A stretch of 13,543 nucleotides of DNA from Gammaproteobacteria bacterium (GTDB lineage: Bacteria > Pseudomonadota > Gammaproteobacteria > Pseudomonadales > Azotimanducaceae_A): assembly GCA_012960755.1 (NCBI GenBank), contig DUAT01000157.1, positions 1 through 13,543 on the forward strand. The letters run 5' to 3'. The notes beneath the pieces were generated by a model. The model saw only the letters and a program-made list of their open reading frames with translations, made no database searches and was not told the DNA's origin. The translations under genes were made by a program, and so were the position numbers. This document shows, piece after piece, positions 1 through 7,729 of the stretch (positions are counted from its first letter, which is position 1; every line of letters begins with the position of its first letter).

Positions 1-6
1 ATACTT

Positions 7-35
7 TTGAAATCTCGGAAAACACTGTTTAAAAT
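7..35 (+). promoter_or_regulatory. candidate sigma70 promoter for the methyltransferase/oxidoreductase pair
   Basis: A TTGAAA hexamer at 7-12 and a TAAAAT hexamer at 30-35 are separated by 17 bases, the preferred sigma70 spacing. Transcription would start near position 42 and leave a leader of about 85 bases before the methyltransferase start at 127. An 8-base perfect palindrome, GTGTACAC, lies in that leader at 81-88 and could be part of a protein-binding site, but such short palindromes are common. The assignment comes from hexamer match and spacing only. Confidence 0.4.
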
Positions 36-126
36 AACTATTCACAATACGCCTCTTAAAACCAGGCAACCATGATAAAAGTGTACACGTCATTGTAATA
101 GGCATTTTCCGTTACAAGGAGGGTAA

Positions 127-1512
127 ATGGACAATTGGGAAGTCGGTGCAGGCCAAACCGGTTTAGTTGGCAAATCAGAAAAACACGATCGAGATCACCA
201 TTTCCCCGCGGCTTTTCTCAGTATCGATCAGCACGGTCTCTCCACCAGATCGGGATTGCGTGTGACCTGGCTAGATCGATGGCTGACTAAAAAAATGATG
301 GATGTAGTAGGCAATCCACCAGTCAGTATATCTCTCTGGGACCACAAGGAAGCCACAACACCCGTCGACGATCCTATTGTTACACTGCTTTACCGCAATC
401 GTACCGCCTTGCTGAAAACAATTCTCAATCCGGAGCTTTATTGGGGAGACCTGTATTGCAACGGCGATGTCGACCTTGAGGGTGACCTGTCGACGTTCAT
501 GCAAATCATTTATAAGGGGATCGCCGGTAAAGGAAAGGGCAACCTGCTTCGACAAACGCTGAGATGGCTGGGTAACCGACGCACTGCCAACTCCCATGAC
601 AAAGCACAGGAGAATATTCATCATCACTATGACATCGGCAATGACTTCTACAGTCTGTGGCTTGACTCCGCAGTCATGCAATATACCTGTGCCTATTTCT
701 CCGAGCCTGAGTTTACGCTGGAGCAAGCCCAGATAGCCAAGCTACACCTCATCTGTCGAAAATTGCAATTGCAGCCCGGTGACACAGTCGTTGAAGCAGG
801 TTGTGGATGGGGCGGGCTGGCACTTTTTATGGCCAGGAACTACGGCGTAAATGTACGAGCGTATAACATCTCGAAAGAGCAGGTTGCTTACGCTACCAAC
901 AAGGCCGCCAATGAAGGTTTATCAGAGCTGGTGGAATACGTGCTCGATGATTATCGAAATATCACAGGCGAATACGACGCTTTCATCTCTGTAGGCATGC
1001 TCGAACACGTCGGCTGCGCGGACTATCCAGGTCTTGGGATGTTAATTCAACGCTGCCTTAAGCCCCACGGCAGGGGCCTGATACATACCATTGGCCGCAA
1101 CGTCGCTCGGCCCATGAACCCCTGGATCGAGCACCGCATATTTCCAGGTGCCTACCCTCCTACAATCAAGGAAATGATGGAAATATTTGAAGCAGGTGAA
1201 CTTTCGGTTACTGATATTGAAAATTTGCGATTACATTATACGAAAACACTGGAACACTGGTCCGAACGGTTCGAGCAAAACAGCAACCAGGTTGAACAGA
1301 TACTGGACCATAGATTTGTGAAGGCGTGGCGGCTCTATCTAGCCGGTTCAATTGCAGCGTTCAACGGGGGAAAACTACAGTTGTTCCAGGTTGTATTCAG
1401 CCATGCAGATAATAACCTGATACCCCTTTCCCGGGCTTCTATTTACGACGCAACTTACGACGCGAGCGCAAATAGAGACTTAAAAGAGGAAACACCCATT
1501 GCGGCAGATTGA
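127..1512 (+). CDS. cyclopropane-fatty-acyl-phospholipid synthase-like SAM methyltransferase
   Basis: Predicted 461-residue methyltransferase of the Cfa/CmaA family, which transfers a methylene or methyl group from S-adenosylmethionine to the double bond of acyl chains in membrane phospholipids. The N-terminal ~160 residues resemble the lipid-binding region of long Cfa proteins, followed by the Rossmann-type catalytic domain. The SAM loop GCGWGG is at residues 225-230. The bicarbonate-site residues of the family all appear present: Cys188 (TCAYF), Glu293 (MLEHVG), His320 and Ile322 (HTIG) and Tyr371 (HYTKTL), so the enzyme should be active. The ATG follows a strong ribosome site, AAGGAGG, ending 6 bases upstream. 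It overlaps the next gene, an FAD oxidoreductase, by 14 bases, which suggests coupled translation. The product could be a cyclopropane ring, or a methyl or methylene branch if the neighbour reduces the intermediate. The family is certain; the exact product is inferred. Confidence 0.93.
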   Translation: MDNWEVGAGQTGLVGKSEKHDRDHHFPAAFLSIDQHGLSTRSGLRVTWLDRWLTKKMMDVVGNPPVSISLWDHKEATTPVDDPIVTLLYRNRTALLKTILNPELYWGDLYCNGDVDLEGDLSTFMQIIYKGIAGKGKGNLLRQTLRWLGNRRTANSHDKAQENIHHHYDIGNDFYSLWLDSAVMQYTCAYFSEPEFTLEQAQIAKLHLICRKLQLQPGDTVVEAGCGWGGLALFMARNYGVNVRAYNISKEQVAYATNKAANEGLSELVEYVLDDYRNITGEYDAFISVGMLEHVGCADYPGLGMLIQRCLKPHGRGLIHTIGRNVARPMNPWIEHRIFPGAYPPTIKEMMEIFEAGELSVTDIENLRLHYTKTLEHWSERFEQNSNQVEQILDHRFVKAWRLYLAGSIAAFNGGKLQLFQVVFSHADNNLIPLSRASIYDATYDASANRDLKEETPIAAD

Positions 1513-2623
1513 TGTTCTGATTGTCGGTGGTGGGCCAGCCGGTTCAACATTGGCCCATAATCTAAGAAATTCAAATCTCGACATAGCCATCATTGATAGA
1601 GCGAGTTTTCCCCGTCAGAAGGTCTGCGCAGGCTGGGTTACCCCGGCGGTCATGCAGGAATTAGCCGTCGATCTTGATGACTTTGCAAAAAACAATATCC
1701 TGCAACCCATTCATGGCTTTCGAATCGGCCAACCCGGGACGAATCTTGTCGAGTCGCAATATGAGGGTGAACCTGTCAGCTATGGCATTCGCCGTATCGA
1801 ATTCGATCACTACCTGTTACAACGCTCAGGCGCAGAAGTGATGACTGGCTCTCCCTTAAACACTATGGAGAAAACTGATCGGGGCTGGCTGGTCAACCAA
1901 TCGATCGAAGCGAAATTGGTGGTCGGGGCCGGTGGCCACGCATGTCCCATCGCTCGAGCCATAGGTGCCAAGGGCGTGAGCGAAGTGGCAGTTGTCGCCA
2001 AGGAAGTTGAATTTGAAATGAACCCAAATCAAAAAGCCAACTGTACAATCGATGGGGAAAAACCAGAACTGTATTTTACCCGTGACCTGAAGGGTTACGG
2101 CTGGGTGTTTCGCAAAGGCAATTACCTCAACATCGGGTTGGGCCGGGAGGACAAGCAAAATTTTTCCAGCCATTTGGATGCATTCATCGATTACCTGAAA
2201 GAGCATCAAAGAATACCTATTGACACACCTGCCAAACTCCCCGGTCATGCCTACCTGCTTTACCCTCACTCAATACGCCCGGTTATTAATGACAATGTTC
2301 TTTTGATAGGTGACGCAGCCGGTCTTGCTTATCTGCGCAGCGGGGAGGGCATACGGCCTGCTGTAGAATCTGCGATGCTGGCTGCGAATGTCATTTCATC
2401 ATGCGACGGGCAATACAGTCGGTCCAACCTGCAGGCCTATCATGCAGCGCTGGAAGCGCGATTCGGGCGACGTCAGCCGGGACCGGCATTTCTGGAACGC
2501 ATGCCAAAGAGTGTGAAGCAAATAGTCGCCGCTCAACTCATGAAAACCCGTTGGTTTACCAAAAGCGTGATCACTGATCGCTGGTTTCTGCAATCACATA
2601 AAAACCTTCTTTCGCGGGCGTAG
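1499..2623 (+). CDS. FAD-dependent oxidoreductase, geranylgeranyl-reductase-like
   Basis: Predicted 374-residue flavoprotein of the geranylgeranyl reductase / p-hydroxybenzoate hydroxylase superfamily. Residues 1-50 hold the dinucleotide-binding strand and the GGGPAG loop (10-15), followed by KVCAGW at 41-46, which corresponds to the cysteine-containing motif of the reductases. The second FAD-binding motif, LLIGDAAG, lies around residues 268-275 and is followed by a glycine-rich SGEGI segment. Relatives reduce isolated double bonds in isoprenoid or lipid chains. The start is taken as TTG at 1499, because AGAGGA (1485-1490) lies 8 bases upstream and the dinucleotide fold begins directly after it. 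It overlaps the upstream methyltransferase by 14 bases, so a joint role in acyl-chain modification is the natural inference. The substrate cannot be read from the sequence. It runs convergently into the acyltransferase, with 16 bases between the stop codons. Confidence 0.88.
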   Translation: MRQIDVLIVGGGPAGSTLAHNLRNSNLDIAIIDRASFPRQKVCAGWVTPAVMQELAVDLDDFAKNNILQPIHGFRIGQPGTNLVESQYEGEPVSYGIRRIEFDHYLLQRSGAEVMTGSPLNTMEKTDRGWLVNQSIEAKLVVGAGGHACPIARAIGAKGVSEVAVVAKEVEFEMNPNQKANCTIDGEKPELYFTRDLKGYGWVFRKGNYLNIGLGREDKQNFSSHLDAFIDYLKEHQRIPIDTPAKLPGHAYLLYPHSIRPVINDNVLLIGDAAGLAYLRSGEGIRPAVESAMLAANVISSCDGQYSRSNLQAYHAALEARFGRRQPGPAFLERMPKSVKQIVAAQLMKTRWFTKSVITDRWFLQSHKNLLSRA

Positions 2624-2639
2624 TTCGTTTCCCAACCGG

Positions 2640-3545
2640 CTAGGTCTCCAGACCATCCGCTTTTTTGAGGGATTCAATTAACTTGTCTTTCTCCATCCAA
2701 AGTTGGTCAATCCAGTCCCGGATTCGAACTTTTGTGTTGGAGTTGCCATCAGACCCGCCATTGGCAGGTTCAGAGGGAACCGGGAGGTATTCAACGTGGA
2801 AGTGTACTTTTTTCACTCGACCCGAAAAGAACTCAAAAAACCCGGGTACTCCCCCAGGGTAGTGAATCGTCACATTCAATACACTGTCAATTCTGTCACC
2901 CAGGGAATTAATCACTATTGCGGCGCCCCCTCCCTTGGGTTTGAGCAGATGCTTGTAAGGAGATTTCTGTTGGGCGTGTTTAGCCGTGCTAAAACGTGTG
3001 CCTTCGAGAAAATTCAAAATTGCCACAGGTGTAAATTTGAACTTCTCACAGGATCGTCGAGTTGCTTCCAGATCCTTACCCTTGTGTTCCGGATGCTTTT
3101 TCAAATACTCCACCGAGTAACGTTTCATCAGGGGGAAGTCCAGAGCCCACCAGGCAATACCGATCACAGGCGTATAGATGAGTTGCTGTTTAATGAAGAA
3201 CTTTAAAAAAGGTATCTTGTTGTTGAACACCCGCTGAAGAATCAGAATGTCTACCCAGGTTTGGTGATTGCACAAAACCAGGTACCACCCTTCTTCATGC
3301 AGTTCCTGAATTCCTTCCGTTTCAATTTCAAGTTTCTGGAACAGATCAATGATCAGGTTGTTGCAGTCAATCCAATATTCAGCAATGTTTATAACACGTC
3401 TGGTCCACCAGGGGCTAAATGATGCAGTTGAAATATAACGCAGTAACGCAAACACGTAGAGTGGCAGACACCACAGAATCGTATTCAGACCCAACAATAG
3501 ATAAGACAACGTGCCACGAACCACGTAAGGTAGGAATTCAAGCAA
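2640..3545 (-). CDS. yihG: lysophospholipid acyltransferase, YihG/PlsC family
   Basis: Predicted 301-residue inner-membrane acyltransferase (1-acylglycerol-3-phosphate acyltransferase superfamily) that adds an acyl chain to the sn-2 position of lysophosphatidate or similar lipids. Hydrophobic segments occupy roughly residues 5-40. The catalytic HX4D motif reads NHQTWVD, with His94 and Asp99. The acceptor-binding motif is EGTR at 181-184 and is followed by a glycine-rich LKPKGGG stretch near 202. The segments MKRYS, RRSCEKF and NVT.HYP match E. coli YihG as remembered, and the length is close to it (about 310). The TTG start is chosen because an in-frame TGA lies three codons upstream and an AGGGTGA-like ribosome site (complement of 3552-3558) is well placed. 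It is transcribed towards the Cfa/oxidoreductase pair, consistent with a small lipid-remodelling cluster. YihG versus another PlsC paralogue is the only real doubt. Confidence 0.9.
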   Translation of the reverse strand: MLEFLPYVVRGTLSYLLLGLNTILWCLPLYVFALLRYISTASFSPWWTRRVINIAEYWIDCNNLIIDLFQKLEIETEGIQELHEEGWYLVLCNHQTWVDILILQRVFNNKIPFLKFFIKQQLIYTPVIGIAWWALDFPLMKRYSVEYLKKHPEHKGKDLEATRRSCEKFKFTPVAILNFLEGTRFSTAKHAQQKSPYKHLLKPKGGGAAIVINSLGDRIDSVLNVTIHYPGGVPGFFEFFSGRVKKVHFHVEYLPVPSEPANGGSDGNSNTKVRIRDWIDQLWMEKDKLIESLKKADGLET

Positions 3546-3630
3546 GAAACTTCACCCTGATTTCAATCGAGCCGTTATTTGCGATGTAATACGAGTCCGC
3601 TCCCGGTTCACCTGGACAACATCATTCACC

Positions 3631-3659
3631 ATTATACGCATTTACAACACCGGTGTTGG
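3631..3659 (-). promoter_or_regulatory. candidate promoter with palindromic operator for the acyltransferase
   Basis: On the minus strand a perfect TATAAT box is the complement of 3631-3636. With a 17-base spacer the -35 position falls at 3654-3659, which is a poor match (CCAACA). Exactly there lies a perfect 14-base palindrome, CAACACCGGTGTTG, at 3645-3658. A strong -10 box with a palindrome over a weak -35 region is the usual layout of a repressor- or activator-controlled promoter. The leader to the TTG start would be about 80 bases. The regulator is unknown; fatty-acid-responsive TetR-type regulators are possible but only a guess. Confidence 0.4.
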
Positions 3660-3757
3660 AAAACCCGCTTAGCAATTTGAATTAGGAATTCGCACAGGAC
3701 AGGTCCACTTCTGTTCGAATCCGTCAGTGAGATAACTAATATTGTTATACCCGGTCT

Positions 3758-3781
3758 ACCTAAAAACCCCCTAAGTTAGGT
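3758..3781. repeat. short inverted repeat in the acyltransferase-cls intergenic region
   Basis: Six-base perfect arms, ACCTAA at 3758-3763 and TTAGGT at 3776-3781, enclose a 12-base spacer. The inner part also contains a second short palindrome, CCTAAGTTAGG, at 3770-3780. It sits just upstream of the first copy of the long direct repeat. It may be a binding site, but no function can be assigned and there is no T-tract to make it a convincing terminator. Confidence 0.3.
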
Positions 3782-3809
3782 CGATAAGTTCATTCACATC
3801 ACGCCCCCA

Positions 3810-3969
3810 ATCAACCCTACCGAGTGTAAGCCAGCAGACCAGTGTCCATCTCATCAGTCATTGACCATGCAAAAGATCACTACGTCTCGCTGTCTTATAT
3901 TTGCATGAACATCAGCAATTACCGTATTTGACCGATCCTTTGAAAATGGGGTTTATAATGCCTACAACA
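3810..3969 (+). repeat. direct repeat copy A, upstream of cls
   Basis: This 160-base stretch matches 6116-6249 in the same orientation. By hand alignment it has about six substitutions, a one-base indel, and a net 25-base extra segment in this copy, giving about 95% identity elsewhere. The extra segment lies between two GACCA words (3837-3841 and 3863-3867), suggesting that copy B lost it by slippage, or that copy A gained it. Similarity begins at ATCAACCCTAC and ends at GCCTACAA. The repeat carries a perfect TATAAT at 3954-3959 and ends about 100 bases before the chosen cls start. It does not fold into an obvious attC-type palindrome and has no recognisable IS ends. Confidence 0.85.
3928..3959 (+). 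promoter_or_regulatory. candidate promoter in repeat copy A, for cls
   Basis: A perfect TATAAT box lies at 3954-3959. The best -35 match, TTGACC at 3928-3933, is 20 bases upstream, longer than optimal, so the promoter may need an activator or use another -35. The same box is kept in copy B at 6234-6239, where the -35 has changed to a weaker TTTAAC-like sequence. The leader to cls would be about 105 bases. Confidence 0.35.
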
Positions 3970-4069
3970 TGCGGACGGAGATATCTGGTTCGTACGGCTC
4001 GACACCGAGTGACGCGACAGATACTCTAAACATCAGATGTTACGATTGGCGTTAATCGAGGATCAATGG

Positions 4070-5512
4070 ATGTTTGAAACCATCGTCGCGATCACGATCC
4101 ACGCAGCAATCGACTTGGCGTTGATTGTTCGTGTCATCCTAAGGCCACATCGAGAGCCAGCATCGAGGGTCGCCTGGATCGTCGTGATCGTAACACTGCC
4201 AGGACTTGGCATCATTGCCTACATCTTGCTGGGCGAAGTGAACATCGGACGCCGACGGATCGCTCGCATGCGAAAAGTGCTTGATGAGTTGCCGCTAGTC
4301 GCGTCTGCGGTTGACGGTGACGAGTCGCGGCTCGAGCCTAATGTCCCTGAAATCTACGACCACTTGTTTCGCGTTGGTCATTCCGTCAGTGGCTCTGATC
4401 CCGTCGGAGGAAATTCAGCGGAGCTGATGGCCGACTCGAACGCCACCATCGACGCGATGGTGGCGGACATCGACGCCGCGCAAGAACACGTTCACTTGCT
4501 GTTCTACATATGGTTGACGGACAACAACGGCTGCAAGATCGTCGAGGCTTTGAAGCGAGCTGCGGCGCGCGGCGTGACCTGTCGCGCGATGGCCGATGGG
4601 CTTGGTTCGAGAGCAATGATCAAATCACAACAGTGGAGCGACATGCGTAACGCTGGCGTTCATTTAGCAGTTGCACTCCCGATCGGACACCCACTGCTGC
4701 GGCCGCTGATTGGACGCATCGACTTGCGGAATCACCGCAAGATCCTTGTCATCGACGGACACATTACGTTCTGCGGCAGCCAGAACTGTGCTGACCCCGA
4801 GTTCTTGGTCAAAGCCAAGTACGCGCCGTGGGTCGATGCGGTCATGCGATTTGAAGGACCTATCGCAAGGCAGAACCAACATCTCTTTATCAGCGACTGG
4901 ATGACCTACGTTGACGAAGATATCACCGAGCTGCTACGACCACCGATTCCTGTGCCACGTGCTGGCGTTTCCGCTCAAGTTATCGGCACGGGCCCAACGG
5001 TTCGGAATTCAGCAATGCCGGAGGTCTTCGAGTCTCTGATGCACACAGCGCGGCGCGAGCTGGTAATCTCGACACCTTACTACGTCCCCAGCGAATCGAT
5101 GCAAGACGCGCTGTGTACGACAGCTTATCGCGGCGTCGACACCACGATCATCTTTCCCGCCAGAAACGACTCGTGGATCGTCGCCGCCGCCAGCCGCAGC
5201 TACTACTACGATTTGCTACAAGCGGGGGTCAAGATTCACGAGTACGTTGGTGGTCTGCTGCATACGAAGTCGCTGACGATCGATGGCCAAGTCACCCTGA
5301 TCGGTTCGGCCAACATGGACCGCCGTAGCTTCGATCTCAACTACGAAAACAACATTCTCTTCTGCGATCCCGAGTTGACAGCCACCGTTCGTGAGCGGCA
5401 AGCTGAATACCTTGCCAAGTCGAATGTGGTCACACCCGAGGAAGTTGCAGAGTGGTCGATACGCCAACGACTGTGGAACAACACCATTGCCATGCTCGGC
5501 CCCGTTCTCTGA
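4070..5512 (+). CDS. cls: cardiolipin synthase, phospholipase D superfamily
   Basis: Predicted 480-residue membrane-bound cardiolipin synthase, which joins two phosphatidylglycerol molecules (or phosphatidylglycerol plus another phospholipid) to make cardiolipin. Two N-terminal transmembrane segments lie at about residues 3-24 and 34-54. Two phospholipase D domains follow. The first HKD motif is HRKILVID starting at His222, followed by GSQN; the second is HTKSLTID starting at His398, followed by GSANMDRRSF. Both are intact. Length matches ClsA (486). I prefer the ATG at 4070 because CGAGGA (4057-4062) is a good ribosome site 7 bases upstream; an in-frame ATG at 4037 would add 11 residues but has no visible ribosome site. 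The gene stands alone between two long direct repeats, and by eye its codon and base use differ from its neighbours, suggesting transfer, possibly from a planctomycete-like donor (weak). Confidence 0.93.
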   Translation: MFETIVAITIHAAIDLALIVRVILRPHREPASRVAWIVVIVTLPGLGIIAYILLGEVNIGRRRIARMRKVLDELPLVASAVDGDESRLEPNVPEIYDHLFRVGHSVSGSDPVGGNSAELMADSNATIDAMVADIDAAQEHVHLLFYIWLTDNNGCKIVEALKRAAARGVTCRAMADGLGSRAMIKSQQWSDMRNAGVHLAVALPIGHPLLRPLIGRIDLRNHRKILVIDGHITFCGSQNCADPEFLVKAKYAPWVDAVMRFEGPIARQNQHLFISDWMTYVDEDITELLRPPIPVPRAGVSAQVIGTGPTVRNSAMPEVFESLMHTARRELVISTPYYVPSESMQDALCTTAYRGVDTTIIFPARNDSWIVAAASRSYYYDLLQAGVKIHEYVGGLLHTKSLTIDGQVTLIGSANMDRRSFDLNYENNILFCDPELTATVRERQAEYLAKSNVVTPEEVAEWSIRQRLWNNTIAMLGPVL

Positions 5513-6115
5513 CAGCACACAGTGCGCTGCGTTGGATGCTCACACGCACCCGTTTGCTAACGCGATTGAATCTCTCGACAAGACTGCAGAACTGATGAGA
5601 TGGGACGTGACGTCAGACGCAACCGTGGCCAATATCTCACTCATATGCAGGGCAGCTGTCGTAAAGTTAGGATCTCTTCTCGCACACTTCGGGTCGGCAC
5701 ACCAGCCGAACTAACAATTTGACTCTGGATGTCCCAGGATCTGGCTCGTCACGCGCAGTCGCAATGATACAAACGCGGATGGATTCTTTCATTCGGTTTT
5801 CGCGACCGGTGCCGATTTGAGACACCGCTAAAGTGCGTCGGTCTACGAAACCGAGGTGTTCAATCGGGTGCCGCCGCACCTCTCGGACGATAACGCCGGA
5901 TAAACTTAGTTTGACGGCGTAGTGAGGTTGCGTGAAATTGACATCGCTCGCCGACATCATTGACCCAGACATAATCCAAAAGATCCTCGATCACACAAGG
6001 GGGCCGCCTAGGTCGCAACCACCACCGCTTAACCCTGCGACTGCCATTCAATCCTAAAACGCGACTGAATTAACAGGTCAAAATCGCCCTGCTCGGCCTA
6101 AAAATCTTCTCAGTG
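5513..6115. other. about 600 bp without a convincing gene, downstream of cls
   Basis: Open frames here are short, lack ribosome sites and show no family motifs. A modest inverted repeat is visible at 5853-5882 (GAGGTG and CACCTC arms, 18-base loop, with CCG/TCGG partly extending it), followed by GATAACGCCGGAT. This resembles, from memory only, the palindromic elements scattered in some planctomycete intergenic regions. No T-rich terminator was found after cls. The stretch shares the base character of the cls gene and ends where repeat copy B begins, so it is probably part of the same inserted segment. Confidence 0.4.
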
Positions 6116-6249
6116 ATCAACCCTACTGAGTGTAAGCCAGCAGAACCATGCAAAAGATCACTACGTCTCGCTGTCTTATATTTGCATAAACATCAGCAAT
6201 CACCGTATTTAACCGATCCTTGAATATGGGGTTTATAATGCCTACAATA
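6116..6249 (+). repeat. direct repeat copy B, upstream of gadB
   Basis: This 134-base stretch is the second copy of the sequence at 3810-3969, in the same orientation. It lacks the segment bounded by GACCA words in copy A and has one extra A at that junction. It ends 76 bases before the gadB start and contains the perfect TATAAT at 6234-6239. The distance between corresponding left ends of the copies is 2306 bases, which is the length of circle expected if the copies recombined and released cls. Confidence 0.85.
6208..6239 (+). promoter_or_regulatory. candidate promoter in repeat copy B, for the gadB operon
   Basis: TATAAT at 6234-6239 is preserved from copy A, while the upstream -35-like sequence is weak (TTTAAC at 6208-6213 with a 20-base spacer, or TTAACC with 19). 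A second perfect TATAAT lies nearer the gene at 6279-6284, but no -35 stands at a suitable distance from it. Weak -35 elements would fit an acid- or stress-activated operon, though this is inferred. The leader would be about 80 bases. Confidence 0.35.
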
Positions 6250-6325
6250 TTCGATAACTCATGACATCGTCCTTGTTCTATAATATTTAAAATGGCTGCC
6301 AATAACGCACGCGGATTCCAAAAAT

Positions 6326-7729
6326 ATGGAACGTCAAAGACCATCCAATCAGGGCGAAGACGATATCTTCGCGTCGTCTGAACTGCTGAATGAGGCCCCA
6401 CGGGGTAACTTTCCTGATGCCGAGATGCACCCACGCAATGCCTATACACTCGTGCGAGACGAGCTTATGTTGGATGGCAATTCCCGCCAGAATCTAGCTA
6501 CGTTCTGCCAGACCTGGGAAGAACCCGAGCTGCACCAGCTGATGGAGCGTTGCCTGGACAAAAACATGGTCGACAAGGACGAGTATCCGCAAACGGCCGA
6601 GATTGAATCCCGCTGTATAGAAATGCTGCAGTCTCTTTGGAATGCGCCTCGGCCGGAAGATCGAGTAGGCACCTCAACCGTTGGATCGAGTGAAGCGGCC
6701 ATGCTGGGTGGTCTCGCAATGAAGCGTCGCTGGGAGGCGCGGCAAGCCGCGAACGGAAAGCCCGCTGACAAACCGAATCTGATTACTGGCCCCGTACAGA
6801 TTTGTTGGCACAAGTTCACTCGCTACTGGGATATTGAACATCGTGAAGTACCGATGGCAAACGGGAGGTTACTGCTGACGCCAGAAGAGGTGCTCTCCCG
6901 CTGTGATGAGAACACTATCGGAGTGGTGCCTACTTTGGGCGTAACGTTTACCGGCCGCTATGAGCCAGTGGCAGAGATTGCCGCGGCACTGGATGTTCTA
7001 GAAGCTGATTCTGGCTTAGATATTCCCATTCACGTAGATGCTGCCAGCGGCGGTTTCCTGGCACCCTTTTGTGCTCCCGACCTCCTTTGGGATTTCAGGT
7101 TACCGCGCGTGCTCTCGATAAATGCTTCGGGCCACAAATTTGGACTCTCACCACTGGGCGTTGGGTGGATTGGCTGGCGCGAAGCCAAAGATCTTCCCGA
7201 GGATATGGTTTTCTGGGTCAATTACCTTGGCGGCAACATGCGCGATATTGCGCTCAATTTTTCGCGCCCCGGTGGCCAGGTTGTCAGTCAGTATTACAAC
7301 TTTATCCGACTTGGCAGAGACGGCTATGCAAAAGTTCACGGCTCCTGCTACCAAACAGCACAACATTTGGCTGCCCGACTGGAAACGATAGGCCTATTTG
7401 ATGTCTTGTTCGATGGTGATCCCGCAAACGGTATTCCCGCAGTCTGCTGGCGTCTTCGTGATGACGCGGATGTTAGCTATAATTTGTTCGATCTTGCAGA
7501 TCGATTGCGTGCCAAAGGCTGGCAAGTTCCTGCATATACGCTTCCTGCCGACTGTGAGCATGTTGTTATCCAGCGCGCCGTCATTCGTCATGGGGTGAGT
7601 CGAGATCTCATATCGCTACTGCTTAACCATATTAGCGAAGCGTTGACTTACTTTGATGCGCATCCCATTACAACGCCGTTGTCGGCAGCAGAAGGTAGCG
7701 GCTTTAACCACGGGAGCAATGTCAAATGA
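6326..7729 (+). CDS. gadB: glutamate decarboxylase, PLP-dependent
   Basis: Predicted 467-residue cytosolic enzyme that converts glutamate to GABA and CO2, consuming a proton. It follows E. coli GadA/GadB (466 residues) through almost its whole length. Visible landmarks are [11 protein letters not shown] near residue 55, [17 protein letters not shown], the DAASGG cofactor aspartate region, and SGHKFG with the PLP lysine at Lys271. The C-terminus contains FNH, with His462, which may correspond to the FKH tail whose histidine closes the E. coli active site at neutral pH. The start is the only ATG available after an upstream in-frame stop at 6281; its ribosome site is weak (CGGA, 10 bases upstream). 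The stop overlaps the next start as ATGA, so decarboxylase and RND pump are probably co-transcribed and coupled. No GadC-type antiporter is present in the window, so an acid-resistance role is likely but incomplete here. Confidence 0.96.
   Translation: MERQRPSNQGEDDIFASSELLNEAPRGNFPDAEMHPRNAYTLVRDELMLDGNSRQNLATFCQTWEEPELHQLMERCLDKNMVDKDEYPQTAEIESRCIEMLQSLWNAPRPEDRVGTSTVGSSEAAMLGGLAMKRRWEARQAANGKPADKPNLITGPVQICWHKFTRYWDIEHREVPMANGRLLLTPEEVLSRCDENTIGVVPTLGVTFTGRYEPVAEIAAALDVLEADSGLDIPIHVDAASGGFLAPFCAPDLLWDFRLPRVLSINASGHKFGLSPLGVGWIGWREAKDLPEDMVFWVNYLGGNMRDIALNFSRPGGQVVSQYYNFIRLGRDGYAKVHGSCYQTAQHLAARLETIGLFDVLFDGDPANGIPAVCWRLRDDADVSYNLFDLADRLRAKGWQVPAYTLPADCEHVVIQRAVIRHGVSRDLISLLLNHISEALTYFDAHPITTPLSAAEGSGFNHGSNVK

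Noticed and set aside
271..726. 151-codon minus-strand open frame inside the methyltransferase
   Set aside because: It is a shadow of the well-supported plus-strand gene and has no motif of its own.
2624..2639. Shared terminator between the convergent oxidoreductase and acyltransferase genes
   Set aside because: The 16-base gap has no inverted repeat or T-tract on either strand.
3810..3969. Repeat copies as integron attC sites
   Set aside because: No GTTRRRY/RYYYAAC pair in the right layout and no long palindrome between the ends. The copies lie upstream of genes rather than at their 3' ends, and no integrase gene is visible.
5667..5972. 101-codon minus-strand open frame in the stretch after cls
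   Set aside because: No ribosome site, no recognisable motif, and it lies over the inverted repeat; likely chance in CG-rich DNA.
6279..6284. Second TATAAT as the main gadB promoter
   Set aside because: No -35 element at 15-19 bases upstream; kept only as a remark under the copy B promoter.
6123..6449. 108-codon minus-strand open frame across repeat copy B and the gadB start
   Set aside because: The equivalent frame in copy A is broken by an indel and a stop, and it overlaps gadB, so it is not conserved as protein.
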